Counted from the stretch's first letter, positions 7,935 to 15,428 are shown. The stretch is 20,391 nt of DNA from Prevotella sp. (GCA_016291915.1 JAEEZP010000018.1:1-20391), one strand, 5' to 3'. The notes: generated by a model not told the origin, from the letters alone. Translations and numbers: made by a program.

Positions 7935-9047
7935 TTATTTGATGGTCACTACACCATCCTCATATCTCGCACTGACAACCCCCATGGCATCCAGATATCT
8001 CACGGCATCAGCAATGCTCTGACTGCGGTTGCATACGTAATGGAGACGGATATCCATTTTTTCTGGATTATCGAAAGCGATATTCACATTATACCACCGC
8101 CCCAACTCCTGCATGATTTCAAACAGTGTCTGTTTCTCAAAATAGAAGAATCCTTCCCGCCACTGGGTGTAAGGATAGGTGTCAACCTCCCTGATACTGA
8201 GGTTTGTATGTTGTGCGTTTAAGACTGCTTGTTGACCAGGTTTGAGGATAATCTCTTTTTTCCCACGGCCCAACACCTTTACATGTCCCTCAATGAGCAC
8301 GATGTTAGCATCTTTGTTGGAATAAGCCTTGACGTTGAAAGTAGTGCCTAATACCTTGGTCTGGAAATAATCTGTCTTTACGATGAACGGATGTGCTGCG
8401 TCTTTGGCAACTTCAAAGTAAGCCTCTCCGTGAAGAATCACCTCGCGGGTATTACCTGTAAACGTTTTTGGAAACTCCAGTTTGCTCTCCGCATTCATCC
8501 ACACCTTTGTACCATCGGCAAGTGTAACCTGATAGTCCTTGCCGCGAGGAGTGGTTAGGGCGAGTAGCTTCTGTTTCTTGGTTTTCTGTGTCTGGGTGAC
8601 ATCAGATTGCTTTGATTCCTTAAAGGCAAGCGACGGTTCACTCAAAGTCTGGGACTTTCCTTTCGTGTCAGTCAGGATTACCTCTTGCTGATCATTATTT
8701 GCAGTGAAGAAAAATTCATCATCCACGGATGTTGCACCGGTTTTATTGAATAGGTTGATGATGAAGAGTGTGGCAAGAGTGGCAGCAATGCCGGATACGA
8801 AGTACATGATTTTTGTTGTGATGCCATGTGAGTGCATTCCGACAGTCATCTCTTGGGGTTCCTTTACCTGCTCTTCAGACAATCCCATACGCATGGATAA
8901 CCTCTCCCACTCCGACTGCATGTCGGGCAGGGGAGCATGCTCGCGGTTGAGCGCACCTTTCAGTTCCCACACCTCTTGTGGGGAAACCGCTCTCATGGTT
9001 TCTTGGTTATCCATGTCTTTGGTCATATCTTCATTATTATCCATCAC
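7935..9047 (-). CDS. FecR-family anti-sigma factor (inner-membrane sensor)
   Basis: A 370-residue membrane protein. Residues 1-78 are cytosolic and acidic, and should hold the sigma factor. Residues 79-100 form one membrane helix (IMYFVSGIAATLATLFIINLF). Residues 165-262 form the periplasmic FecR domain (TTPRGKDYQVTLADGTKVWMN, HGEAYFEVAKDAAHPF, VLGTTFNVKAY). Residues 303-370 match DUF4974, the STN-like C-terminal domain typical of Bacteroidetes FecR (FEKQTLFEIMQELGRWYNVNI). It is known for the family that contact with the STN domain of a TonB-dependent transporter triggers cleavage of the anti-sigma factor and release of the sigma factor. It lies 49 bases after the sigma gene and 78 before susC, so it is part of one signalling set. 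M1, M2 and M8 are all possible starts, with little effect on the protein. Confidence 0.92.
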   Translation of the reverse strand: MMDNNEDMTKDMDNQETMRAVSPQEVWELKGALNREHAPLPDMQSEWERLSMRMGLSEEQVKEPQEMTVGMHSHGITTKIMYFVSGIAATLATLFIINLFNKTGATSVDDEFFFTANNDQQEVILTDTKGKSQTLSEPSLAFKESKQSDVTQTQKTKKQKLLALTTPRGKDYQVTLADGTKVWMNAESKLEFPKTFTGNTREVILHGEAYFEVAKDAAHPFIVKTDYFQTKVLGTTFNVKAYSNKDANIVLIEGHVKVLGRGKKEIILKPGQQAVLNAQHTNLSIREVDTYPYTQWREGFFYFEKQTLFEIMQELGRWYNVNIAFDNPEKMDIRLHYVCNRSQSIADAVRYLDAMGVVSARYEDGVVTIK

Positions 9048-9096
9048 TTCTTATAATACGCTATTTGTACAGAGAGGTATACTGTTTTAACGTTTT

Positions 9097-9594
9097 TTAT
9101 TTTAACTTTCCGCGCAGTTGACAAAAAGCTCGTGTGATCATTTTTTTAATACCGGCCTCAGAAATACCCAGTTGCTCAGCAACATCCTGATTGCTACGAT
9201 CATTATAAAAACGCTCTTTCAAGACAATCTGTGTACGCTCTGGCATCTTCTTCAACTCATCCTGGATTTGTCGGATACGATCATCACGTGCTTCCCAATC
9301 ATCTACCACGAAGTCCTCAAGACGACAGGCGAACTCTTTTTCGAAGGCAGAGCGTTGGGAGCGTTTTTTGAGATAATCGATACAAGCATTTCTTACACTG
9401 ACGAACAGATAGGAATGCAACATGTCGGTATCTAATCGCTCACGAGCTTTCCAAACTTTGGCAAATACATCGCTTACAATATCCCGACTGGTTTCCATAT
9501 CACTCACATAGTCATATGCAAGGTAATACAACTGCATATACTTCTCGTTATACAGCTTCTCAAAATCTCTTTTTGTAAGAATACCTTGCGACAT
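9097..9594 (-). CDS. ECF-type RNA polymerase sigma-70 factor
   Basis: A 165-residue protein, a normal ECF length. Region 2 spans about residues 11-80 (FEKLYNEKYMQLYYLAYDYV, then SRDIVSDVFAKVWKARERL and SYLFVSVRNACIDYLKKR). Region 4 spans about 108-162 (IQDELKKMPERTQIVLKERF), with the helix-turn-helix SNQDVAEQLGISEAGIKKMI at about 134-153. It resembles the Bacteroidetes sigma factors paired with FecR and STN-SusC transporters, and its neighbours confirm that pairing. Its likely target is the susC-susD-tlpA transcript, possibly with autoregulation. A -7 box at 9612-9619 lies very near the ATG. Confidence 0.93.
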   Translation of the reverse strand: MSQGILTKRDFEKLYNEKYMQLYYLAYDYVSDMETSRDIVSDVFAKVWKARERLDTDMLHSYLFVSVRNACIDYLKKRSQRSAFEKEFACRLEDFVVDDWEARDDRIRQIQDELKKMPERTQIVLKERFYNDRSNQDVAEQLGISEAGIKKMITRAFCQLRGKLK

Positions 9595-9611
9595 CCAGGT
9601 GAATTTGTCTG

Positions 9612-9619
9612 CAAAAATA
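9612..9619 (-). promoter_or_regulatory. Candidate -7 box for the sigma-fecR-susCD transcript
   Basis: On the minus strand TATTTTTG fits TAnnTTTG and lies 17 bases before the sigma-factor ATG, implying a leader of only about 10 bases. No TTTG is at the normal spacing. The expected -33 area is instead filled by an AT-rich inverted repeat (9623-9649). Confidence 0.5.
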
Positions 9620-9622
9620 CAA

Positions 9623-9649
9623 AAAAAAGATGTATATTGTATCTTTTTT
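9623..9649. repeat. AT-rich perfect inverted repeat over the sigma-gene promoter region
   Basis: AAAAAAGAT (9623-9631) and ATCTTTTTT (9641-9649) are perfect complements with a 9-base spacer, GTATATTGT, which is itself partly symmetric. It lies immediately upstream of the -7 box of the sigma gene, where a regulator or an alternative sigma factor could bind. It could also end minus-strand transcription arriving from upstream. Confidence 0.4.
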
Positions 9650-9944
9650 CTGTAAAAAACACCTCCCCGCCTGATTACGCGAGATACGTGTCAACGGGTG
9701 GAAAGCCAATGCGTCTTTCTCCTATCGCTTGCCTTTTGATCTTTATAGCCCTAATACCACTTATACTGTGCAGCCGAAAGGTGTGAACAGTTCTTCAACA
9801 AACAATATCCCTCCACATTGTTTCTCCATCACTGCCAGATATCAGCTTAAATGGGGAAACAGCAGGGCAAGGATCAACAAGGCTAAGCATGATAATAGTG
9901 AGACTTCACGTATGTAGTTAGCCTATTTTCTTTGCTAAAAAATG

Positions 9945-10020
9945 CGTTTGCCTTCATTGTTTGCCTAATGTGTTTGTAATCAATATCTTGCGACGATGAA
10001 GGCAAACGATTTGCCTTCAT
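9945..10020. repeat. Alternating direct and inverted GTTTGCCTTCAT repeats forming competing hairpins
   Basis: CGTTTGCCTTCAT (9945-9957) is perfectly complementary over 13 bases to ATGAAGGCAAACG (9996-10008). That middle copy also pairs with TTTGCCTTCAT (10010-10020) over 11 bases around a 3-base loop, CGA. The first copy starts a short 13-base tandem series of GTTTG units at 9946, 9959 and 9972, which become progressively less alike. The middle arm can therefore pair with either flank but not both, as in a switching structure. The function is unknown. Confidence 0.75.
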
Positions 10021-10177
10021 AAGCCTTTATTTATGAACAGAAGACCGTCCCCCTCTTCATTTAATGATTCGGGATTTTGGATATGACTTCTGAAGCATAG
10101 TATGAGAAATTTCGTGAATACATTTATTTATTTTACTTTTTTTTCGTTCTTTTATGTTTAATCTGAAAAATAATGCT

Positions 10178-10185
10178 TACCTTTG
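10178..10185 (+). promoter_or_regulatory. Candidate -7 box for the CoA-transferase gene
   Basis: TACCTTTG fits the TAnnTTTG consensus and is followed by GCACCC. The ATG is 47 bases further at 10232. A TTTA at 10157-10160 could serve as a poor -33 element with a 17-base spacer. The AT-rich leader is free of other signals that I can see. Confidence 0.6.
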
Positions 10186-10231
10186 CACCCACGAAATAAA
10201 TTGCATATAATAACATAACTAATTATCAATT

Positions 10232-11740
10232 ATGGCATATAATCGCTTGACAGCAATGGAGGCTGCATCGTTGATAAAGCATGATGACAGTCTGGGACTT
10301 AGTGGTTTTACTCCTGCAGGAACCGCAAAAGCTGTAACACGTGAGTTGGCAAAGATTGCCGCTGCAGAGCATGCAGCCGGTCGTCCTTTCCAGGTAAGTA
10401 TTTTTACAGGTGCTTCCACCGGTCAGAGTACTGACGGTGTGCTGGCTAATGAGCAGGCTATCAAATACCGTGCTCCTTACACCACCAACCCCGACTATCG
10501 TAAGCATGTGAACCTGGGTGAGATTGCGTATAACGACATTCATCTCTCACAGATGGCACAGGAGTTGCGCTATGGTTTCATGGGTGATGTGGACTGGGCA
10601 ATCATCGAGGTTTGTGACATCGAAGAGGTAGGCGACAAGATCCGTTGTTATCTGACTGCTGCCGGTGGTATCTCTCCGACAGTGATCCGTCTGGCTAAGA
10701 AAGGTGTTATCCTGGAGTTGAACAGCTTCCATAACCCGAATGCTAAGTTTATGCACGACGTTTATGAGCCATTGGATCCTCCTTACCGCAAGGCTATTCC
10801 TATCGAGCATGTAGGCGACCGTATCGGTACTCCGTATATCGAGTTCCCCGCCAGCAAGCTGACAGGTGTTGTAGAGTGTAATATCCCGGATGAGGCCCGT
10901 GCCTTCAAAGATAATGATCCTATTACCGATCAGATCGGTTTCAATGTGGCAGAGTTCCTCGTAGAGGATATGCATCGTGGCATCATCCCACCATCTTTCC
11001 TGCCGTTGCAGAGTGGTGTGGGTTCTACCGCTAACGCTATCCTTGGTGCACTTGGTCAGGACAAGCATGTGCCCGACTTCAACGTATATACCGAGGTGAT
11101 CCAGGATTCTGTTGTTGAGATGTTGCTCAACGGACGTGTAAAGGATGCTTCCGCTTGTTCTTTGACCGTGTCTAACGACTGTCTGATGCAGATCTATGAT
11201 AATATGGACTACTGCAAGCATCACCTGACACTGCGTCAGAGTGAGATCAGTAACAGTCCTGAGATTATCCGTCGATTAGGTGTCATCGCTATCAATACCG
11301 CTATTGAGGTTGACCTCTTCGGTAATGCCAACTCTACTCATATCAGTGGTGTGAAGATGATGAACGGTATCGGTGGTTCCGGCGACTTCGAGCGTAACGC
11401 TTATCTGAGTATCTTCACCTGTCCGTCAGTAGCCAAGGGCGGTCTGATCAGTTCTATCGTTCCATTCTGCAGCCACCTCGATCATACAGAGCATGATGTG
11501 AACATCATCGCTACCGAGCAGGGTGTTGCCGACCTTCGTGGAAAGAGCCCGTATCAGCGTGCACAGGAGATCATCGAGAAGTGTGCTCATCCAGACTACA
11601 AGCAGCTGTTGTGGGATTACCTGAAGATTGCAAAGATGGGTCAGACCCGTCACAACCTGCCGGCAGCCTTCGCTATGCACGACACCTTGGCACGCAAGGG
11701 TGACATGCGTCTGACCGATTACGCAGAGTACATTAAGTAA
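10232..11740 (+). CDS. Acetyl-CoA hydrolase/transferase family CoA-transferase (succinyl-CoA:acetate or propionyl-CoA:succinate type)
   Basis: A 502-residue cytosolic class I CoA-transferase, the normal length for the succinyl-CoA:acetate/propionyl-CoA:succinate branch. Visible blocks are LSGFTPAGTAKAVTREL near residues 23-39, an IFTGASTGQSTDG loop at 57-69, LQSGVGSTANAILGAL at 259-274, and FNVYTEVIQDSVVEML at 283-298. Glu288 in YTEVIQD matches the catalytic glutamate that carries the CoA thioester in this family. The C-terminal half has GSGDFERNAYLS and TEQGVADLRGKSP. These enzymes move CoA between succinate, acetate and propionate, fitting a Bacteroidetes fermenter that makes succinate, acetate or propionate. 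Sequence alone does not decide the acyl preference. A DeoR regulator follows 49 bases downstream. Confidence 0.9.
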   Translation: MAYNRLTAMEAASLIKHDDSLGLSGFTPAGTAKAVTRELAKIAAAEHAAGRPFQVSIFTGASTGQSTDGVLANEQAIKYRAPYTTNPDYRKHVNLGEIAYNDIHLSQMAQELRYGFMGDVDWAIIEVCDIEEVGDKIRCYLTAAGGISPTVIRLAKKGVILELNSFHNPNAKFMHDVYEPLDPPYRKAIPIEHVGDRIGTPYIEFPASKLTGVVECNIPDEARAFKDNDPITDQIGFNVAEFLVEDMHRGIIPPSFLPLQSGVGSTANAILGALGQDKHVPDFNVYTEVIQDSVVEMLLNGRVKDASACSLTVSNDCLMQIYDNMDYCKHHLTLRQSEISNSPEIIRRLGVIAINTAIEVDLFGNANSTHISGVKMMNGIGGSGDFERNAYLSIFTCPSVAKGGLISSIVPFCSHLDHTEHDVNIIATEQGVADLRGKSPYQRAQEIIEKCAHPDYKQLLWDYLKIAKMGQTRHNLPAAFAMHDTLARKGDMRLTDYAEYIK

Positions 11741-11789
11741 TCGTTTAGCGTCTGTAAAAAGAGTGTTGGGCTTTTAAAGATAGATATTT

Positions 11790-12551
11790 ATGGCATTAAA
11801 CCAGAGAAGAATTAAGATACTGGAGCTGATCCGAGAGGATGGACATGCGAAGGTACAGCAGCTGAGTAAGATATTCGGTGTGACGGAGGTAACCATCCGT
11901 CAGGACTTGGAGATGCTCGACCAGCTTGGGTATATCCAGCGTGAGCATGGTGGTGCTTTCCTGAAAGATGTAGGCTCGTTTGCCAAGACAGGAAAACTGT
12001 TCAACCAGACACGTATGGATGAGAAACGTGAGATTGCCCGTAAGGCTGTCGCCTTCATCCATGAGAATGATATCATCATCCTCGACTCTGGTTCTACCAC
12101 GACGGAGATAGCGAAGCTCTTGCTGAACTACAAGAATCTTACCGTTATCACCAATGCCTTGAATATCGCCTTGATTCTGGGTGAGAACCCCGGTATCAAC
12201 CTGGTGGTGACGGGTGGTGAGTTTAAGGCGCCGACGCTCTCTCTTACCGGACAGATGTCAGCTGATATCATCAAGACACTTCATGCCAACAAACTCTTCC
12301 TGGCTACGGCAGGTATCTCATCAGATCTGCAACTTACCTATCCCAGTCTGAGCGACTTGGTGGTGAAGCAGTCGATGATAGAGAGCTCCGACCAGGTATT
12401 CCTGGTGGCCGACTCTTCAAAGATCGGTGTCAGTGCCTTTGCCAGCTTGGGTCCTGTTACCTTGGCCAACTTCTTCATCACCGACAGTATGATCACTGAG
12501 GAGCAGTTGGAGAAGATGAAAGAATCCGGTATCAACATTCTTTTGGAATAA
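11790..12551 (+). CDS. DeoR/GlpR-family transcriptional regulator
   Basis: A 253-residue protein of standard DeoR length. Residues 6-57 form the winged helix-turn-helix (RRIKILELIREDGHAKVQQL, then FGVTEVTIRQDLEMLDQLGY). Residues 76-235 form the DeoRC sensor with ILDSGSTTTEIAKLL (97-111), LTVITNALNIA, LVVTGGEF and FLATAGIS, a fold related to sugar-phosphate isomerases. Family members are usually repressors relieved by a phosphorylated sugar. The gene lies 49 bases behind the CoA-transferase and is probably co-transcribed with it, or may regulate it. No separate strong promoter was seen in the gap. The effector and regulon are unknown. Confidence 0.9.
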   Translation: MALNQRRIKILELIREDGHAKVQQLSKIFGVTEVTIRQDLEMLDQLGYIQREHGGAFLKDVGSFAKTGKLFNQTRMDEKREIARKAVAFIHENDIIILDSGSTTTEIAKLLLNYKNLTVITNALNIALILGENPGINLVVTGGEFKAPTLSLTGQMSADIIKTLHANKLFLATAGISSDLQLTYPSLSDLVVKQSMIESSDQVFLVADSSKIGVSAFASLGPVTLANFFITDSMITEEQLEKMKESGINILLE

Positions 12552-12573
12552 TACTAAACATCTAAATAAGTAT

Positions 12574-12599
12574 AAGGGGCGCCCGATGGAGCGCCCCTT
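12574..12599. terminator. Bidirectional intrinsic terminator between deoR-type gene and metalloprotease gene
   Basis: AAGGGGCGC (12574-12582) and GCGCCCCTT (12591-12599) pair perfectly around an 8-base loop. T residues follow on the plus strand, and a TTATAC...TTATTT stretch follows on the minus strand. It sits between the convergent stops at 12551 and 12625. Confidence 0.8.
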
Positions 12600-12624
12600 T
12601 ATCATGAATAATATCGGGAAGAAG

Positions 12625-15234
12625 TTACTTCTCTATCTTGTTGTATTCACCCATACATTTCTGGATTTTCAGCAGGAGATCTTTGTAATGCAGTTGGTTG
12701 ACAGAGCCCTTCGGTGCGTTTTCAACTTGTTGCTTGAGGTAGTTCTCAAGTTTTTCAACATGCTGAAGAACGTATAGCAGTGCATCTGACTGTCCGAGGC
12801 TGTTGCTTGGGGCTGAAGCGGCAGTGCCTGTCCGCTGCTGTGTATTTGTACTGATTGTCTGGACGGGTCTTGGATTGACACAACTGGTAAGACTATTCAC
12901 ATATGAACGCTCCAGTTGACGACGGTAGTTATTCAGTTTCTCATTACTGTTGTTCAGGGGCTTCCATACCGTTGCGAAGACATCATCAAGATATTCGTTC
13001 AGCGGATACACATTCTGCTTGTATTGTGTTGTCAGTGTCATAGGAGACAACTCCTGTGACAGTGCAGAGTTCTGACGACTGACAATCTCTGACTCCGCAT
13101 CGAAGCCGGTCTTGATGCTGATCTCCTCGGGATAGAGCCACATCGGAGTGTCGAAGATGTTACGGCCCACCCAGTCGATGGCTTCCTTCTGACGTGCCTT
13201 TGGAACATATCCGTAAGGATTCTGTGTAGGCAGACTGTTCTCGAAACGTCCGGCGATATTACGTGTCACGTGACCTATATAACGCTGGTACTGCTGACGT
13301 ACGGTATTGTGGAAGTCGTACAGATCCTTATACTGTCCCTCAACAACAGGAGCATAGACATTGATCTTCTCCATCACACGTTTGAGGTTCTTCATACCGT
13401 AGTCGCTGGCCTTCATGCTGTTGTCACTGAGGTCCTCTGTCTGACTGCGCGGATCCTGTCCTCTTCCTTCACCGCCACTGTACCACAGACGGGGATTATT
13501 CTTCAGCACCTGTGTCACTTCTTTGCGGAGCTGGTCTTTCTCCTTGAAAGGATCCTTGAACTCCGGACGATACTGGTAACCCCACTTGATAGCCCACTTG
13601 TCATAGTCATTGATACGTGGGAAGAGTCCCTTCTCACTGATACCATCCTCCGGTTGTGCCACATAGTTGAAACGAGCATAGTCCATGATAGAAGCGGTAT
13701 GTCCGTTCTTCTCCACCCATGCCTTGTCACGGAGTTTCTCTACCGGTGTGGCAAAGCTGGCACCCATATTGTGGCGCAGACCCAGGGTGTGTCCCACCTC
13801 ATGAGAAGAGACGAAGCGGATGAGCTGTCCCATGAGCTTGTCGTCGATCTTTCCGTCTTTCAGACGTTTGTCCAGTGGACCACACTGGATGGTGTACCAT
13901 TTCTTCAGGAGGTTCATCACATTGTGGAACCAGCAGATATGGCTCTCGATGATCTCGCCGCTGCGCGGGTCGATGATATGCGGCCCATAGGCATTCTCTG
14001 TCTCTGACGGCAGATAACGGAGGAAACAGAAGCGAGCATCATCCGGGCTGACACTGCCGTCGGCAGGACATTCCTTGGCAACGATGGCATTCTTGAATCC
14101 TGCAGCCTCGAAAGCTTCCTTCCAGTCGTTGATGCCCTGCATCAGATAGGGCACCCACTTCTTCGGTGTTGCGGGGTCGATATAATACACGATCTGCTTC
14201 TTGGGCTCCACCAGTTTTCCTGCCTTGTATGCCTGTGGATCTTTCGGTTCCAGGCGATAGCGGGAAATAATAGCTGTACGCTCAGAAGGTGCTGAGTCGG
14301 AGAACTTCGTAATATTCTTGGTGAAATATCCCACTCGCTCATCCTGCAGACGCGGCTGCATGGGTTTCTCGGGTAGCAATACAATACTGGTATTGATGGT
14401 AAATGTCATGAAGTTACCCTGTGTGGGAGCAGCTGCAGGAGCAGCAGCAGGAGTGGCACCTGGTCTTGCAGAACGTTGTCCTTCGGTATAAGTACGGAGG
14501 GTGCTTACCTCAATGTTGATAGGGAAGGTCTTGATAGTATCGATAAAGGTACGGTCAGGCTGCAGTCCGCCGACACCCTGTACTCCTCTCAGTCCGCATA
14601 CCATGTTATCCTGCATGAACAGGTTGGTAACATCGATGAGACGTGCACCAGTGACAGAGTCTTTACCGATGACATCGAACTTGGCAATGATGGGATTGTT
14701 GGTAGAACGGTCTAATACCGTGGCGATATCATCCCCTTCTGCGGCCACCTTACTCTTGGTGTAGGCACGCAGGAACAGGGTCTTGTCATCATACTTCTCG
14801 AAGTAGATAGCGTTGTCGGAGATCTCCTCACCAGGGAACTTGTCGAAGTTCTGTGGTACGGAGACATAACGGCTGACGGCAAGGAACATACGGTCGAGCA
14901 TATCGTCGGAAATCTCAAAGTACCATTTCTTCTCGATGTGGCGGACGTTAAACACACCTTTCTCGTATGAGCCACCTTTCTTTAAAAGAGCAGCATAGTC
15001 ATTGGGTTTGGGGGCACCGGGCATGTTTCCCTGCATACCACCCATCTGCATACCACCTCTTCTTACCTGAGAAGTGTCGCCAGGCATACCGGGGGTACGT
15101 GGTCGGCGTTGCGGTCTTTGAGGCTCTTGGTAAACCGATGATTTGTTCTTTACTGTTGATTGAAACGTTGTTGCGTGCAAGTCTCCTTGCAGGAAGAATG
15201 TAGCTAAAATAGCTAACGTAAAGAATTTCTTCAT
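12625..15234 (-). CDS. Exported zinc-dependent metalloprotease (DUF5118-DUF5117-DUF4953, met-zincin)
   Basis: An 869-residue exported protein. Residues 1-21 are a signal peptide. Residues 37-76 are a Pro/Arg/Gly/Met-rich linker. About 77-125 matches DUF5118 (KPNDYAALLKKGGSYEKGVF, then HIEKKWYFEIS). About 130-330 matches DUF5117, interrupted at 258-272 by a Pro/Ala run (PGATPAAAPAAAPTQ). About 345-790 is the DUF4953 catalytic domain. The zinc site is HEVGHTLGLRH, with His478, Glu479, His482 and His488, the HExxHxxGxxH metzincin-type signature. Such proteins are widespread in Bacteroidetes and related gut bacteria, and their substrates are largely unknown. The gene has its own 5' region and is separated by terminators on both sides, so it is probably transcribed alone. 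Confidence 0.9.
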   Translation of the reverse strand: MKKFFTLAILATFFLQGDLHATTFQSTVKNKSSVYQEPQRPQRRPRTPGMPGDTSQVRRGGMQMGGMQGNMPGAPKPNDYAALLKKGGSYEKGVFNVRHIEKKWYFEISDDMLDRMFLAVSRYVSVPQNFDKFPGEEISDNAIYFEKYDDKTLFLRAYTKSKVAAEGDDIATVLDRSTNNPIIAKFDVIGKDSVTGARLIDVTNLFMQDNMVCGLRGVQGVGGLQPDRTFIDTIKTFPINIEVSTLRTYTEGQRSARPGATPAAAPAAAPTQGNFMTFTINTSIVLLPEKPMQPRLQDERVGYFTKNITKFSDSAPSERTAIISRYRLEPKDPQAYKAGKLVEPKKQIVYYIDPATPKKWVPYLMQGINDWKEAFEAAGFKNAIVAKECPADGSVSPDDARFCFLRYLPSETENAYGPHIIDPRSGEIIESHICWFHNVMNLLKKWYTIQCGPLDKRLKDGKIDDKLMGQLIRFVSSHEVGHTLGLRHNMGASFATPVEKLRDKAWVEKNGHTASIMDYARFNYVAQPEDGISEKGLFPRINDYDKWAIKWGYQYRPEFKDPFKEKDQLRKEVTQVLKNNPRLWYSGGEGRGQDPRSQTEDLSDNSMKASDYGMKNLKRVMEKINVYAPVVEGQYKDLYDFHNTVRQQYQRYIGHVTRNIAGRFENSLPTQNPYGYVPKARQKEAIDWVGRNIFDTPMWLYPEEISIKTGFDAESEIVSRQNSALSQELSPMTLTTQYKQNVYPLNEYLDDVFATVWKPLNNSNEKLNNYRRQLERSYVNSLTSCVNPRPVQTISTNTQQRTGTAASAPSNSLGQSDALLYVLQHVEKLENYLKQQVENAPKGSVNQLHYKDLLLKIQKCMGEYNKIEK

Positions 15235-15251
15235 AAAAAAAATTATTTAGG

Positions 15252-15282
15252 TTACATTAATTGCATCATGACTATAATGTAA
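15252..15282 (-). repeat. Short inverted repeat in the metalloprotease leader
   Basis: TTACATTA (15252-15259) and TAATGTAA (15275-15282) are perfect complements around 15 bases. In the transcript the hairpin would end 17 bases before the ATG at 15234. It might modulate translation, but an 8-base AT-rich repeat can occur by chance. Confidence 0.3.
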
Positions 15283-15376
15283 GACGGGTTAAGGGGAAAA
15301 AGGTTTACAAAATCAAGATGTTTTTACGTTTTTTTGAAGATTTGGGCGGTATGTTTATTGCCTACCTGTATAAAAA

Positions 15377-15428
15377 GACAAAGTGATTTGCAAAAGTAGT
15401 GTAGTAAAAAAGGCAAATCACTTTTGTC
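15377..15428 (-). terminator. Intrinsic terminator of the glycosidase operon, overlapping the GH29 stop codon
   Basis: GACAAAGTGATTTGC (15377-15391) pairs with GCAAATCACTTTTGTC (15413-15428), apart from one extra base, around a 21-base loop. On the minus strand the hairpin is followed by TTTTTAT. The first-transcribed arm contains the last codons and the TGA stop (15420-15418) of the GH29 gene. Confidence 0.7.
15391..15398 (-). promoter_or_regulatory. Candidate -7 box for the metalloprotease gene, in the loop of the upstream terminator
   Basis: TACTTTTG on the minus strand fits TAnnTTTG. TTTG at 15417-15414 is a possible -33 element but with only a 15-base spacer. The predicted leader to the ATG at 15234 is about 150 bases. 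A weaker box (TGATTTTG, about 15310-15317) lies closer to the gene. Confidence 0.4.

Larger units (their letters stand above)
9595..10231. other. 637-base intergenic region without a supported gene
   Basis: This stretch separates the divergent sigma gene (minus) and CoA-transferase gene (plus). The ends hold the two promoters. About 9660-9940 has no open frame that looks like a protein: frames are short, broken on both strands, and show no family motif. The middle (9945-10020) holds the GTTTGCCTTCAT repeat cluster listed separately. From 10100 on, the sequence becomes T-rich and leads into the CoA-transferase promoter. A decayed gene or a small RNA cannot be excluded. Confidence 0.7.

Noticed and set aside
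9586..9786. Plus-strand 66-codon open frame with a hydrophobic end
   Set aside because: It begins antisense to the sigma gene start, has no family motif, and its hydrophobic tail could arise from the T-rich sequence. There is no promoter or ribosome site to support it.
9945..10020. CRISPR array
   Set aside because: The repeats are short, alternate in orientation and are not evenly spaced with unique spacers, and no cas gene is present.
10547..11224. 225-codon minus-strand open frame inside the CoA-transferase gene
   Set aside because: The opposite strand encodes a conserved enzyme, and the open frame follows from its strong codon bias.
13270..14007. 245-codon plus-strand open frame inside the metalloprotease gene
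   Set aside because: It is the antisense shadow of a well-supported gene with an HExxHxxGxxH site. The translation has no recognisable domain.
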